From assembly GCF_900106975.1 (NCBI RefSeq), contig NZ_FNNU01000001.1, positions 308,260-372,259 on the forward strand: a DNA stretch of 64,000 nucleotides, read 5' to 3'. The translations under genes and the position numbers were made by a program. Numbering within the stretch: position 1 is the stretch's first letter; each line of letters starts with the position of its first letter. The notes under the pieces were generated by a model that was not told the origin of the DNA, did not search any database, and worked only from the letters and a program-made list of their open reading frames with translations. Positions 1-8,239 of this stretch are shown here, piece after piece. This DNA comes from Pseudomonas kuykendallii (GTDB lineage Bacteria > Pseudomonadota > Gammaproteobacteria > Pseudomonadales > Pseudomonadaceae).

Positions 1-75
1 AGGGTGGATGACGCTTTTTTCATCCGCCGTCACTGCGCGTGGTGGATCGGTGAAGCGCGATCCACCCTACGGTCC
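1..75. repeat. Intergenic palindromic repeat (GGTGGATCG...GATCCACCCTACG type)
   Basis: This stretch carries GGTGGATCG and GATCCACCCTACG as inverted arms around GTGAAGCGC, preceded by AGGGTGGATGACGC. A diverged copy with the same order of elements lies at about 56800-56880, so it is a dispersed repeat and not a coding region. It lies downstream of the amiB stop codon. No gene is visible between it and position 120. Confidence 0.6.
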
Positions 76-120
76 TACACATCGGGGGTCGGCAGGCGGC
101 AGATAGGTGAGCCGGCGCGG

Positions 121-1173
121 TCACCCCACCCTCTCGCCTTCCACGCACAACGCCCTCGTTCCCCCGCGCACCCGCAGCCGATTGGCCTGCGGATTGCGCA
201 GCAGGTACTCCGCTACCTTCGGCTCCAGTTGCGTGCGTACGCGGCGCGCCAGGTCGCGGGCGCCGAAACGGCGGTCGTGGCCGGCGCAGAGCAGCGCGGC
301 GGCCGCGTCATCCACCTCCAACTGGCGCCCGTGCCGGCCCAGACGCTGGTTGAGCTTGTCCAGTTCGATGGCCAGCAGGTCCGGCAGGCGCTCGCCGCCG
401 AGGCGCTCGAAAGCGAGAAGGCGGTCGATGCGGTTGAGGAATTCAGGCTCGAAGTGCCGGTGCAGGGCCGCCTCGACGATTGCCTTCTCGCGCCCGGGCC
501 GGGGTTGCAGGCGCAGCCAGCGGCGCCAGCCCCGTTCGAAACCGGCGCGGTAGTGCCAGGCCTCCTGAGCGCCGATGTTGCTGGTCATGAAGATCAGGCT
601 GTTGCGGAAATCGATGCGCCGGCTGCCGGAGCTGAGCACCATCTGGCCACTGTCGAGCACGTTGAGCAGGCTGCGGATCACCTCGCGGCTGGCCTTCTCC
701 AGTTCGTCGAAGAGCACGATGCCGGGCCAGCTGAAGCTGCCCTGGATCGCCTCGATGTCGAACAGCGTGGTGCCTTCCTTACTGCCGACGTAGCCCGGCG
801 GCGCGCCGGTCAGTGCGGCGGCGTAGTGCTCTTGGGCCAGGGTGTTCATGTCGATGCGGCAGAAGGCGTCGGCCTTGCCGTGGATCGCCTGGGCCAGCAG
901 GCGGACGATCTCGGTCTTGCCGACGCCGGTCGGGCCCATGAACAGGATCACGGACAACGGCCGCTCGCGCTCGCCGATGTCCGCCTTGACCACCGCCAGC
1001 AGCGATTCCACCGCCGCCAGCGCCGCCTCCTGCCCGACGATCCGTTCGCGCAGCAGTGTCATCACCTGCGCCGGCTCGAAGAGAAAACGCGATTGCAGGC
1101 GATCTGCCGCCGGCGACGGTGCCTCGGCCAGTTGCCCGCGATTGTGCTCGACGAGGTCATTGATGAAGGGCAT
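121..1173 (-). CDS. amiB: AmiB-like AAA+ ATPase (Clp/HSP100 type)
   Basis: This 350-residue protein resembles one AAA+ module of the ClpA/ClpB family. A Walker A motif (GPTGVGKTE), a Walker B motif (VLFDELEKA), a sensor region (FMTSN) and a ClpB-type C-terminal subdomain (RFGARDLARRV) are visible. In P. aeruginosa a protein of this type, AmiB, is encoded directly after aliphatic amidase AmiE, as here. Its role there is not firmly settled; an energising or chaperone function has been proposed. I start at the ATG at 1173, which follows GGAGCCCTGGC. The longer upstream reading frame only reads through repeat DNA. The 334-bp gap to amiE is mostly repeats, so co-transcription is likely but unproven. 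Confidence 0.8.
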   Translation of the reverse strand: MPFINDLVEHNRGQLAEAPSPAADRLQSRFLFEPAQVMTLLRERIVGQEAALAAVESLLAVVKADIGERERPLSVILFMGPTGVGKTEIVRLLAQAIHGKADAFCRIDMNTLAQEHYAAALTGAPPGYVGSKEGTTLFDIEAIQGSFSWPGIVLFDELEKASREVIRSLLNVLDSGQMVLSSGSRRIDFRNSLIFMTSNIGAQEAWHYRAGFERGWRRWLRLQPRPGREKAIVEAALHRHFEPEFLNRIDRLLAFERLGGERLPDLLAIELDKLNQRLGRHGRQLEVDDAAAALLCAGHDRRFGARDLARRVRTQLEPKVAEYLLRNPQANRLRVRGGTRALCVEGERVG

Positions 1174-1230
1174 GCCAGGGCTCCGGATCGGCGGTGTGGG
1201 GGTGGGCTGCGTCGCGCCGCCCATGCGGTT

Positions 1231-1458
1231 CGTAGGGTGCGCCGTGCGCACCGGCCGATGTTGCGGTGCGCATGGCGCACCCTACGTCCATGTACGTAGC
1301 CCTGTCGGTAGCCTGTAGGGTGGGCTTCAGCCCACCGAGGTTGCCGCAAGATCCAGTTGGTGGGCTGAAGCCCACCCTACGGCATGCGGTGTCCATGCAG
1401 TTCGTAGGGTGCGCCGTGCGCACCGACCGGTGTTGCGGTGCGCATGGCGCACCCTACG
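1231..1458. repeat. Three intergenic repeat units between amiE and amiB
   Basis: Three palindromic units lie here. Units at 1231-1286 and 1403-1458 start CGTAGGGTGCGCCGTGCGCACC and end with the inverse GGTGCGCATGGCGCACCCTACG. Between them, 1315-1381 is of the other family (GTAGGGTGGGCTTCAGCCCACC ... GGTGGGCTGAAGCCCACCCTAC). Each unit could fold into a long hairpin in RNA. They fill most of the 334 bases between the amiE stop and the amiB start, where I see no gene. Confidence 0.85.
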
Positions 1459-1507
1459 TCCACGTACGTCGCGCCTTCGGCAATTTGTAGGATGCGCGGC
1501 AGCGGCA

Positions 1508-2548
1508 TCAGCCGGCGGTCTTTTCCTTGCCGCCGTGCGGCAGCTCGCCGACCGGGCAATCGGCGACGCCGATGCTGCGGCGGGTGAGTTTTTCCACGTC
1601 GTCGCGGGCCTTTTCGGCGTCCATCACCCAGGTGCGGTAGAACTCGAACGGGCAGTCGGCGACGCCGCGGTCGCCATCGCCGGAGTTGTACACGCCGGTG
1701 TAGCCGCGGTGCAGCAGCTTGAACAGGTGGTTCTGCGACTGGTCGTTGGCGCGCGCGTCACGAATCTGCGAGATCGACAGCTGGGCGTACTGGATGCCCA
1801 TTTCCTCCTCGCCGCATTCGCCGAGGGTGCGTCCGTCGAAACCGATGATCGCCGAGTGGCCGAAGTAGCTGTACACGCCGTCGAAGCCGGCGGCGTTGGC
1901 CACCGCGACGTAGCAGTTGTTGGCCCAGGCCATGGTCTTGGACATCAGCACCTGCTGCTCCTTGGCCGGGTACATGTAGCCCTGGCAGCGCACGATCAGC
2001 TCGGCGCCCTTCATCGCGCAGTCGCGCCAGATCTCCGGGTAGTTGCCGTCGTCGCAGATGATCAGGCTGATCTTCATGCCCTTGGGGCCTTCGGAGACAT
2101 AGGTGCGGTCGCCCGGATACCAGCCTTCGATCGGGCACCAGGGGATGCACTTGCGGTACTTCTGCACGATCTCGCCCGCATCGTTGATCAGGACGAGGGT
2201 GTTGTACGGCGCCTTTTCCGGGGACTCGTTGCGCTCGCCGGTGAGGGAGAAGATGCCCCAGGTTTTCGCCTCGCGGCAGGCGGCGGAGAAGATCGCCGTT
2301 TCCTCGCCGGGAATGGTCGCCGCGGTGGCCATCATCTCGTCACGGTCGTACATGATCCCCATGGTGCTGTATTCGGGGAACACCACCAGGTCCATGCCCG
2401 GCAGGCCGAGCTTCATGCCCTTGATCATCTCGGCGATCCTGCGCGCGTTGTCGAGGACTTCGGCCTTGCTGTGCAGGCGCGGCATCTTGTAGTTGACGAC
2501 GGCTACGCCGACGGTGTCCGGGCTGCTGGAAATATCGCCGTGACGCAT
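1508..2548 (-). CDS. amiE: Aliphatic amidase AmiE
   Basis: AmiE hydrolyses short aliphatic amides such as acetamide and propionamide to the acid and ammonia in the cytoplasm. The 346-residue protein is nearly collinear with P. aeruginosa AmiE. The nitrilase-superfamily triad is visible: Glu59 in VVFPEYS, Lys133 in QKYRKC and Cys165 in [11 protein letters not shown]. The tract after SLTGER is one residue shorter than in the P. aeruginosa protein. It follows fmdA and fmdB on the same strand and precedes amiB, so the operon pairs a formamidase with a broader amidase. The amiC, amiR and amiS genes of the classical ami operon are not present. Confidence 0.95.
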   Translation of the reverse strand: MRHGDISSSPDTVGVAVVNYKMPRLHSKAEVLDNARRIAEMIKGMKLGLPGMDLVVFPEYSTMGIMYDRDEMMATAATIPGEETAIFSAACREAKTWGIFSLTGERNESPEKAPYNTLVLINDAGEIVQKYRKCIPWCPIEGWYPGDRTYVSEGPKGMKISLIICDDGNYPEIWRDCAMKGAELIVRCQGYMYPAKEQQVLMSKTMAWANNCYVAVANAAGFDGVYSYFGHSAIIGFDGRTLGECGEEEMGIQYAQLSISQIRDARANDQSQNHLFKLLHRGYTGVYNSGDGDRGVADCPFEFYRTWVMDAEKARDDVEKLTRRSIGVADCPVGELPHGGKEKTAG

Positions 2549-2596
2549 GGGGTTCTCCTCGGGTTTCGGGGCACGTTGGGATCGCGGGGGTGGGGT

Positions 2597-2620
2597 GGTG
2601 GGCTGAAGCCCACCCTACGG
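2597..2620. repeat. Half-unit palindromic repeat upstream of amiE
   Basis: GGTGGGCTGAAGCCCACC followed by CTACGG is one perfectly palindromic arm of the GTAGGGTGGGCTTCAGCCC family. It lies between the fmdB stop and the amiE start. It could form a hairpin in the fmdB-amiE transcript. Confidence 0.7.
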
Positions 2621-2654
2621 AAGGTGGTCGGGACGCAGCGATCCAGGCGGCGCC

Positions 2655-3002
2655 TCAGTGGCTGATCATCCACGGCCGTCCCGCCGGCTTGCCCTTGAGG
2701 GCGTGGGGGTTGGCCTTGGTCGGCAGGTTCGGCTTGCTCGGCGCGCAGCAGCTGCAGCCGGAAGGGTGCTTGCGCTTGCTGGCGTACTCGGCGACGGTCT
2801 GCGGCGCGTGGGCGGCGCGCTCGTTGGTTTCGATGGCGGTACGGGTGTTGCCGGCCATGGTCGCCAGCCGCGGCGCGGATAGGATCACCCGGCGGCTTTC
2901 GCCGGCGCAGTAGGGGCACGCACAGGGCTGGTCGCGCTCGGCCATCGGCCGCAGCATGGTGAAGTCGCCGCATTCGGCGCAGTCGTATTCGTAGATCGGC
3001 AT
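2655..3002 (-). CDS. fmdB: FmdB-family zinc-ribbon regulatory protein
   Basis: This 115-residue protein begins MPIYEYDCAECG and has a CxxC...CxxC zinc ribbon (CAEC near residue 8, CPYC near residue 33), the signature of the FmdB family. A later Cys-rich patch (GCSCCAPSKP) is also present. FmdB proteins accompany formamidase FmdA and are described as putative regulators; their biochemical role is not well defined. The start at 3002 is chosen because the conserved N-terminus begins there, with GAGGTGAGC just upstream. It lies 112 bp after fmdA. Confidence 0.85.
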   Translation of the reverse strand: MPIYEYDCAECGDFTMLRPMAERDQPCACPYCAGESRRVILSAPRLATMAGNTRTAIETNERAAHAPQTVAEYASKRKHPSGCSCCAPSKPNLPTKANPHALKGKPAGRPWMISH

Positions 3003-3114
3003 GCTCACCTCGGGGGTTCGGGACGCGCGCGGCGCCCCTTTGCCAATGCGGGTGTCCGCCACCCGGACCGGCCTGGCCGCCGTCCAAAGCACCAGGCCGG
3101 TCCGGGCGGAGAAC

Positions 3115-4344
3115 TCATTTGTCCAGGGCGATCGGCAGGTCGATGCTGCCATCGAGGTGCTTGGTCGGGCCGGACGCGCTCGGGTTGATGTCGAATTCGA
3201 AGATCTCCGTGGGCAGCCACAGCGTCGCGCAGGCGTTGGGGATGTCCACCACGCCGCTGATGTGCCCCTGCACCGGCGCCGAGCCGAGCAGCGAGTAGCC
3301 CTGGGCCGGCGAGTAGCCGAACTTGGTCAGGTAGTTGATGGCGTTGAGGCAGGCCTGCTTGTACGCCAGGTTGACGTCCAGGTAGTGCTGCTTGCCGGCT
3401 TCGTCGACCGAGATGCCCTCGAAGATCAGGTAGTTGTTGTAGGTGGGCACGATCGGGCTGGGCTTGAAGATCGGGTTCTTGATCCCGTACTTGGCCATGC
3501 CGCCCTTGATCAGCTCGACCTTCATGTGCACCCAGCCGGCCATTTCGATGGCGCCGCAGAAGGTGATCTCGCCGTCGCCCTGGCTGAAGTGCAGGTCGCC
3601 CACCGACAGCCCGGCGCCGTCGACGTAGACCGGGAAGAAGATCTTCGAGCCGCGCGACAGGTCCTTGATGTCGCAGTTGCCGCCGTGTTCGCGCGGCGGC
3701 ACGGTGCGCGCGCCGGTCAGCGCGGCCTTGTCGCGGGCCTCGCCGGTGAGCTTGCCCATGTGCGCGGTGGCGGCCAGCGGCGGGTTGGCCAGCGGCGGTA
3801 CGCGGGTCGGGTTGGTGTCGATCAGCTCCTGCTCGCGCTTGTTCCAGTCGGCGAGCATCTTGTGGTCCGGCAGGCAGCCGATCAGGCCGGGGTGGATCAG
3901 GCCGGCGAAGTTCACGCCCGGAATGTGCCGCGAGCTGGTGAACATGCCCTTGAAGTCCCAGATCGACTTCTGCGCGTGGGGGAAGTGATCGGTGAGGAAG
4001 CCGCCGCCGTTCTGCTGCGAGAAGAAGCCGTTGAAGCCCCAGAGCGAATCCTGCCGCGCGCCGATGTCGAGCAGGTCGACCACCAGCAGGTCACCCGGCT
4101 CGGCACCCTGCACGCCCACCGGGCCGGACAGGTAGTGCACGGTGGACAGGTCGACGTCACGTACGTCACTGGCGTCGTCGTCGTTCTTGATCGCGCCGGC
4201 GGTCCAGTCGTAGGTTTCGAGGATGAAGTCGTCACCCGGCTTGACCCAGCAGGCCATCGGGATGTCCGGATGCCAGCGGTTGTGGATCTGCTCGTTGTCG
4301 GTGGCGGCCTGATTGAGGTCGACCTTGATCAGCGTTTCGGTCAT
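3115..4344 (-). CDS. fmdA: Formamidase FmdA (acetamidase/formamidase family)
   Basis: FmdA hydrolyses formamide to formate and ammonia in the cytoplasm. The 409-residue protein spans the full length of the FmdA_AmdA family. Recognisable blocks include the N-terminal HNRWHPDIPM, GPVGVQGAEPGDLL, the metal-site region PPREHGGNCDIKDL, VDGAGLSVGDLHFSQGDGE and CATLWLPTEIFEFDI near the end. It is the first gene of the fmdA-fmdB-amiE-amiB group. A perfect 16-bp palindrome, shared with the urtA promoter region, lies 83 bp upstream of its start. Expression is therefore probably coordinated with the amide/urea transporter. Confidence 0.94.
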   Translation of the reverse strand: MTETLIKVDLNQAATDNEQIHNRWHPDIPMACWVKPGDDFILETYDWTAGAIKNDDDASDVRDVDLSTVHYLSGPVGVQGAEPGDLLVVDLLDIGARQDSLWGFNGFFSQQNGGGFLTDHFPHAQKSIWDFKGMFTSSRHIPGVNFAGLIHPGLIGCLPDHKMLADWNKREQELIDTNPTRVPPLANPPLAATAHMGKLTGEARDKAALTGARTVPPREHGGNCDIKDLSRGSKIFFPVYVDGAGLSVGDLHFSQGDGEITFCGAIEMAGWVHMKVELIKGGMAKYGIKNPIFKPSPIVPTYNNYLIFEGISVDEAGKQHYLDVNLAYKQACLNAINYLTKFGYSPAQGYSLLGSAPVQGHISGVVDIPNACATLWLPTEIFEFDINPSASGPTKHLDGSIDLPIALDK

Positions 4345-4426
4345 GACAAAGCTCCTGGGACCTTGAGGGTTTCGGCGCGGCGGCCGGGTCGGGAGCTAGT
4401 CTTGATTCAGCAGGCGATGCGGGAAA

Positions 4427-4442
4427 TACGTCGGATGACGTA
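4427..4442. promoter_or_regulatory. Palindromic operator candidate upstream of fmdA
   Basis: Read on the minus strand, the site is TACGTCATCCGACGTA: perfect 6-bp arms (TACGTC/GACGTA) around a 4-bp centre. The same site, differing at one central base, lies upstream of urtA at 10781-10796. This one lies in the 194-bp gap between the upstream small gene and fmdA, 83 bp before the start codon. It is a plausible binding site for the LuxR-type regulator at 14621-15325; that link is inference. Confidence 0.6.
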
Positions 4443-4538
4443 GGCGCGAGCGGCACGTGCCAACGGCCTGAAAAGGCCACGCGCAGGCCATTCTCGCGCG
4501 CCGGGCTCGGGGCCGCAAAGCCGCGCGGCATGCGGCGT

Positions 4539-5057
4539 TCAGGCCTCGCCGGCGCGCTTCAGCGCCTCGATCAGATCGACCTTGTTCATCCGCGAACGGC
4601 CGGCGATGTTGCGCTCGGCGGCGCGCCTGAGCAGCTCGGGTTTGGCCAGGCGGCCCAGCGACGGCTCGCGCTCGGCGGCGGTCTTGCGCGCGATGTCTTC
4701 CGGCTGCGCGGAATGCTGCTGGCCGCGACGACTGTCGGCGCGTTTCTTGCGCGAGGTGCGCGCGTACTCGGCGCGGCTCAGCGACGCGCGGGCACGCTCG
4801 GGCAGGTAGCGCTCGCCGGTTTCGCCGGACGGCTTGCCCGAGCGCGTACCCCAGTCCTCCTCGGTCCATTGCGCGAGGGCGTTGTCGGCCGGCTTGTCGC
4901 CGAGGTAACCGCCACCCTCGCGCTGGTATTCGTGCACCGCCAGCTGCGCCTTGCGCGCGGACCACTGGCCGGGCTTGCCACCCTTGTCGCCGGCGGTGAC
5001 ACGCTGCTTGACGGTTTCCCACAGTACCGGATCGGTCTTCGTCGCAGTGCCGGACAT
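4539..5057 (-). CDS. Hypothetical protein with a C-terminal Rho_N-like domain
   Basis: This 172-residue, strongly basic protein starts MSGTATKTDPVLWETVK. It has a central Arg/Lys-rich region (SRKKRADSRRGQQ). The last ~40 residues (KPELLRRAAERNIAGRSRMNKVDLIEAL) resemble a Rho-N/SAP-like helical domain. The first ~90 residues resemble small bacterial proteins of the DUF5872 type, although I recognise that only loosely. The start at 5057 is favoured because GGAGGAAAGCGCC lies directly before it and overlaps the longer frame. It sits between urtE and fmdA on the same strand but behind the urt terminator, so it may have its own promoter. A nucleic-acid-binding role is a guess. Confidence 0.7.
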   Translation of the reverse strand: MSGTATKTDPVLWETVKQRVTAGDKGGKPGQWSARKAQLAVHEYQREGGGYLGDKPADNALAQWTEEDWGTRSGKPSGETGERYLPERARASLSRAEYARTSRKKRADSRRGQQHSAQPEDIARKTAAEREPSLGRLAKPELLRRAAERNIAGRSRMNKVDLIEALKRAGEA

Positions 5058-5174
5058 GGCGCTTTCCTCCACGCTCTACCTGTGAAGGAAAGACCCCTGT
5101 GGCCTACGCGATGTTCTGCGTCCGGGACGAGCGGGTGTCGGCCCGCCCATCACCATTCACGACCGACAGACCAG

Positions 5175-5206
5175 GCGAAAACGCCCGGGGAAAGAGAACC
5201 CGGGCG
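5175..5206 (-). terminator. Rho-independent terminator after urtE
   Basis: On the minus strand, CGCCCGGG and its inverse flank a 9-nt loop (arms 5199-5206 and 5182-5189), followed by TTTTCGC. It would end the urtABCDE transcript 50-80 bp after urtE and separate it from the downstream gene. Confidence 0.75.
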
Positions 5207-5255
5207 CTGTGGATCGCGTCGCCAGACCGACGCGCCGCCGGTCGCGAACGGTCTC

Positions 5256-5945
5256 TCAGACCGAGAGGTAGCGGCTGATGGTCTGCTCATCCACCTTGTC
5301 GCGGGTTTCCTCGACGACGAACTTGCCCTTCTCGATCACCAGGAAGCGGTCGGCGATCTCCATGGTGAAGGACAGCACCTGCTCGGAGACGACGATGGTC
5401 AGGTCGCGCAGGTTGCGGATCTCCTTCAGCTTGTGGGCGATGTCCTTGATGATCGACGGCTGGATGCCTTCGGTGGGTTCGTCGAGCAGCAGCACCTTGG
5501 GGTTGGTCGCCAGCGCACGGGCGATGGCCAGCTGTTGCTGCTGGCCGCCGGAGAGGTTGCCGCCCTTGCGCGAACGCATCTCGTGGAGCACCGGGAACAG
5601 CGCGTAGAGGTCGTCCGGCACCTTGCCCCTGGCCGACGCCGGCAGGCCGGTCTGGATGTTCTCCAGCACGCTCATGTGGGAAAAGATCATCCGCCCCTGG
5701 GGCACGTAGGCGATGCCGCGCTCGACGCGCTGATGGGTTTCCAGCGCGGAGATGTCGGCGCCATCGACGCTGATTTGCCCGCCCCATTGCGGCAGCACGC
5801 CCATCAGGCTCTTGAACAGGGTGGTCTTGCCCATGCCGTTGCGGCCCATGACCGCGACGATCTCTTTTTTCGCCACGGTCAGGTTCAACTCGTGGAGGAT
5901 CTGGCTCTGGCCGTAGCCGGAAACGAGGTTGCTGATCTGGAACAT
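5256..5945 (-). CDS. urtE: Amide/urea ABC transporter ATP-binding subunit UrtE
   Basis: This LivF-like ATPase (229 residues) is one of two cytoplasmic energising subunits of the transporter. The Walker A motif GRNGMGKTT, signature LSGGQQQQLAIARAL and Walker B LLLDEPTEGIQPS are all present. The TEGIQPSI variant is typical of UrtE-type proteins. The start at 5945 (MFQISNLVSGYGQ) matches family N-termini; the frame upstream is repeat DNA. It is the last gene of the transporter operon, separated from urtD by about 277 bp of repeats. The substrate could be urea or short-chain amides, and the neighbouring amidases favour amides. Confidence 0.92.
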   Translation of the reverse strand: MFQISNLVSGYGQSQILHELNLTVAKKEIVAVMGRNGMGKTTLFKSLMGVLPQWGGQISVDGADISALETHQRVERGIAYVPQGRMIFSHMSVLENIQTGLPASARGKVPDDLYALFPVLHEMRSRKGGNLSGGQQQQLAIARALATNPKVLLLDEPTEGIQPSIIKDIAHKLKEIRNLRDLTIVVSEQVLSFTMEIADRFLVIEKGKFVVEETRDKVDEQTISRYLSV

Positions 5946-5960
5946 GTGTGTCACTCCAAC

Positions 5961-6202
5961 GTAGGGTGCGCCACGCGCACCATTGCGTATGTGTAGGAGC
6001 CAGCTTGCTGGCGATCCGCAGATCGTCAGTAGATCGATCGTCACTGACTCTTCGGTGCGCGCGGCGCCCCCTACAAAGCCGGTATCCCGGCCTCAGATCA
6101 CCTTCGGATTGCTCTGCACCAACGCCATGCCGCCGTAGGGTGCGCCATGCGCACCGCTGGCCACGACGTGGCGGACTCTTCGGTGCGCACGGCGCACCCT
6201 AC
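5961..6202. repeat. Repeat cluster between urtD and urtE with a copied urtD tail
   Basis: Two units of the GTAGGGTGCGC family lie at 5961-6074 and 6135-6202, and a GTAGGAGCCAGCTTGCTGGCGATC element starts near 5993. Between the units, 6079-6133 resembles the 3' end of urtD (6207-6286): GATCACCTTCGG(A/G)TTGCTCTGCAC occurs in both, with about 20 bp missing from the copy. The cluster separates urtD from urtE inside one operon. No gene is visible. Confidence 0.75.
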
Positions 6203-6222
6203 AAAAGCCTGCATCGCGGGCC

Positions 6223-6984
6223 TCAATGCCCCAGGTACACCTCGATCACCTTCGGGTTGCTCTGCACGGACTCCATGCTGCCCTCGGCCAGCACCTTGCC
6301 CTGGTGCAGCACGGTGACCTTGTGGGCAATGCTCTTGACGAACTCCATGTCGTGCTCGATGACCAGCACCGAACGCCCCTGGCTGATGCGGTTGAGCAGC
6401 TCGGCGGTCTGCACGCGCTCGCTGACGCTCATGCCGGCCACCGGCTCGTCGAGCATCAGCAGCTCCGGGCCCTGCATCAGCAGCATGCCGATCTCCAGCC
6501 ACTGCTTCTGCCCGTGGGAGAGCAGGTCGGCCTGCTTGTCGAGGAAGTCGCTGAGGAAGATCTCTCCCGCCACTTCCTCGACCCGCGCGATGACCTCGGG
6601 CGAGCGCTTGAAGAACAGCGCGCCGAACACCTTGCGCCCGCTCGGGTAGGACATTTCCAGGTTCTCGAACACCGTCAGGTTCTCGTAGATCGACGGGTTC
6701 TGGAACTTGCGCCCGACCCCGGCGCGGACGATGTCGAACTCCTTCATCCTGGTCAGCTCGCGGCCGTCGAACTCGATGCTGCCGGAGGTCGCCCTGGTCT
6801 TGCCGCAGATGAGGTCGAGCACCGTGGTCTTGCCGGCGCCGTTGGGGCCGATCACCACGTGCACTTCGTTGCGGTCGACGTAGAGGTTGAGGTCGTTGAC
6901 CGCCTTGAAGCCGTCGAAGGACACGGTCAGCCCCTCGATGGCGAGGACCGGTTTGGCGGCCTGGAATCCTGCTGGGCTGTTCAT
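6223..6984 (-). CDS. urtD: Amide/urea ABC transporter ATP-binding subunit UrtD
   Basis: This LivG-like ATPase has 253 residues. Walker A (GPNGAGKTT), a signature variant (LSHGQKQWLEIGMLL) and Walker B (LLMLDEPVAGM) are visible. The LSHGQKQWLEI variant is characteristic of UrtD. Its ATG overlaps the urtC stop by 4 bp, so the two are translationally coupled. A partial copy of its 3' end lies just downstream in the repeat cluster. Confidence 0.93.
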   Translation of the reverse strand: MNSPAGFQAAKPVLAIEGLTVSFDGFKAVNDLNLYVDRNEVHVVIGPNGAGKTTVLDLICGKTRATSGSIEFDGRELTRMKEFDIVRAGVGRKFQNPSIYENLTVFENLEMSYPSGRKVFGALFFKRSPEVIARVEEVAGEIFLSDFLDKQADLLSHGQKQWLEIGMLLMQGPELLMLDEPVAGMSVSERVQTAELLNRISQGRSVLVIEHDMEFVKSIAHKVTVLHQGKVLAEGSMESVQSNPKVIEVYLGH

Positions 6985-8165
6985 GGCGCGGTCTCCAGTT
7001 CACGGGCGGGCGAGGCGGCGGGCGGCTTGGCGGCGAACACGCGAACCTTGGGCGGCGGCACGCCGAACAGCTGCTTGCCGAGCGGGAAGCGCGCGATCCA
7101 TTTGCGCCCGTGGCTTTCCCAGAGGCCGGCGATGCCGTTGGGGAAGTACATGACCACGACGATGAAGAGGCCGCCCATCAGGTACAGCCACAGCTCGGGG
7201 AAGCTCTCGGAGAAGTAGGTCTTGCCGAAGCTCACCAGCAGCGTGCCGTACACCGCGCCGAGCAGCGACATGCGCCCGCCCACCGCGGCGAAGATGACCA
7301 TCTCGATCGACGGTACGATGCCGACGAAGCTCGGCGACATGAAGCCAACCTGCAGGGCGAACATCGCCCCGCCGATGGCCGAGAAGGCCGCCGCCAGGCA
7401 GAACACGAAGATCTTGAAGCTGGCCACGTCGTAGCCGGAGAAGCGCACACGTTCCTCCTTGTCGCGCATCGCCATCAGCAGGCGGCCGAGCTTGGAGGTC
7501 AGCACGAAGCGGCCGACGAGGATGCAGCCCAGCAGCAGGAAGGCGTTGACGAAGTAGAGGACGACCTTCGCCGAGTTGTCGCGGATGTCCCAGCCGAGCA
7601 GGGTCTTGAGGTCGGTGATGCCGTTGACGCCGCCGGTGAGGCCCTGCTGGCCGATGATCAGGATGGTCAGGATCGCCGCGATGGCCTGGGTGACGATTGA
7701 GAAGTACACGTCGCCGACGCGGCGCTTGAACATGGCGATGCCGATGATCAGCGCCAGCAGTGCGGGCACCGCGACCACCGCAACCAGGGTGAAGCCGAAG
7801 CTGTGGAACGGCTGCCACATCATCGGCAGCTCGGTCAGCTGGTTCCAGTCCATGAAATCCGGGATGCCGGGGGTGGACTGGATCTTGGTGCTCTCCGGGT
7901 CGGACGCCTCCAGCTTGAGGAACATCGCCATGCAGTAGCCGCCGACACCGAAGAAGATGCCCTGGCCGAGGCTGAGGATGCCGCCATAGCCCCAGCACAG
8001 CACCAGGCCGACGGCGACGAAGGCGTAGGTCAGGTACTTGCCGACCATGTTCAGGCGGAAGGTGTCCAGCGCCAGCGGGAACACCACCAGGATCAGCGCG
8101 GCCAGCACCAGCAGGCCGATGGCCCCCTGTTTGCCGCCGAGCAGGTTTTCGTAGGCGTTTTTCAT
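6981..8165 (-). CDS. urtC: Amide/urea ABC transporter permease UrtC
   Basis: This LivM-family inner-membrane permease has 394 residues. Multiple hydrophobic segments are visible, beginning with GAIGLLVLAALILVVFPLAL and including GYGGILSLGQGIFFGVGGYCMA, the conserved permease block. A cytoplasmic-type tail rich in Pro and Ala closes the protein. It pairs with UrtB to form the translocation pore. The start at 8165 follows an AGGAGCCGTCC ribosome site, and it overlaps urtD by 4 bp. Confidence 0.93.
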   Translation of the reverse strand: MKNAYENLLGGKQGAIGLLVLAALILVVFPLALDTFRLNMVGKYLTYAFVAVGLVLCWGYGGILSLGQGIFFGVGGYCMAMFLKLEASDPESTKIQSTPGIPDFMDWNQLTELPMMWQPFHSFGFTLVAVVAVPALLALIIGIAMFKRRVGDVYFSIVTQAIAAILTILIIGQQGLTGGVNGITDLKTLLGWDIRDNSAKVVLYFVNAFLLLGCILVGRFVLTSKLGRLLMAMRDKEERVRFSGYDVASFKIFVFCLAAAFSAIGGAMFALQVGFMSPSFVGIVPSIEMVIFAAVGGRMSLLGAVYGTLLVSFGKTYFSESFPELWLYLMGGLFIVVVMYFPNGIAGLWESHGRKWIARFPLGKQLFGVPPPKVRVFAAKPPAASPARELETAP

Positions 8166-8239
8166 GGACGGCTCCTAAGGCGTTGCTTGTTCCCGTCGGG
8201 AACCCGCGGTCGGGCTCCCGCGACGATCGATGTGCGCAT

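Noticed and set aside
2503-3087. A 194-codon frame overlapping fmdB
   Set aside because: Its translation is Arg-rich and repeat-derived; fmdB in the other frame has the zinc ribbon and a good ribosome site.
4345-4538. A sigma-54 promoter (TTGGCACGTGCC) upstream of fmdA
   Set aside because: The -24-like TGGCAC is present but no GC/TTGC element lies at the right spacing, so I do not call it.
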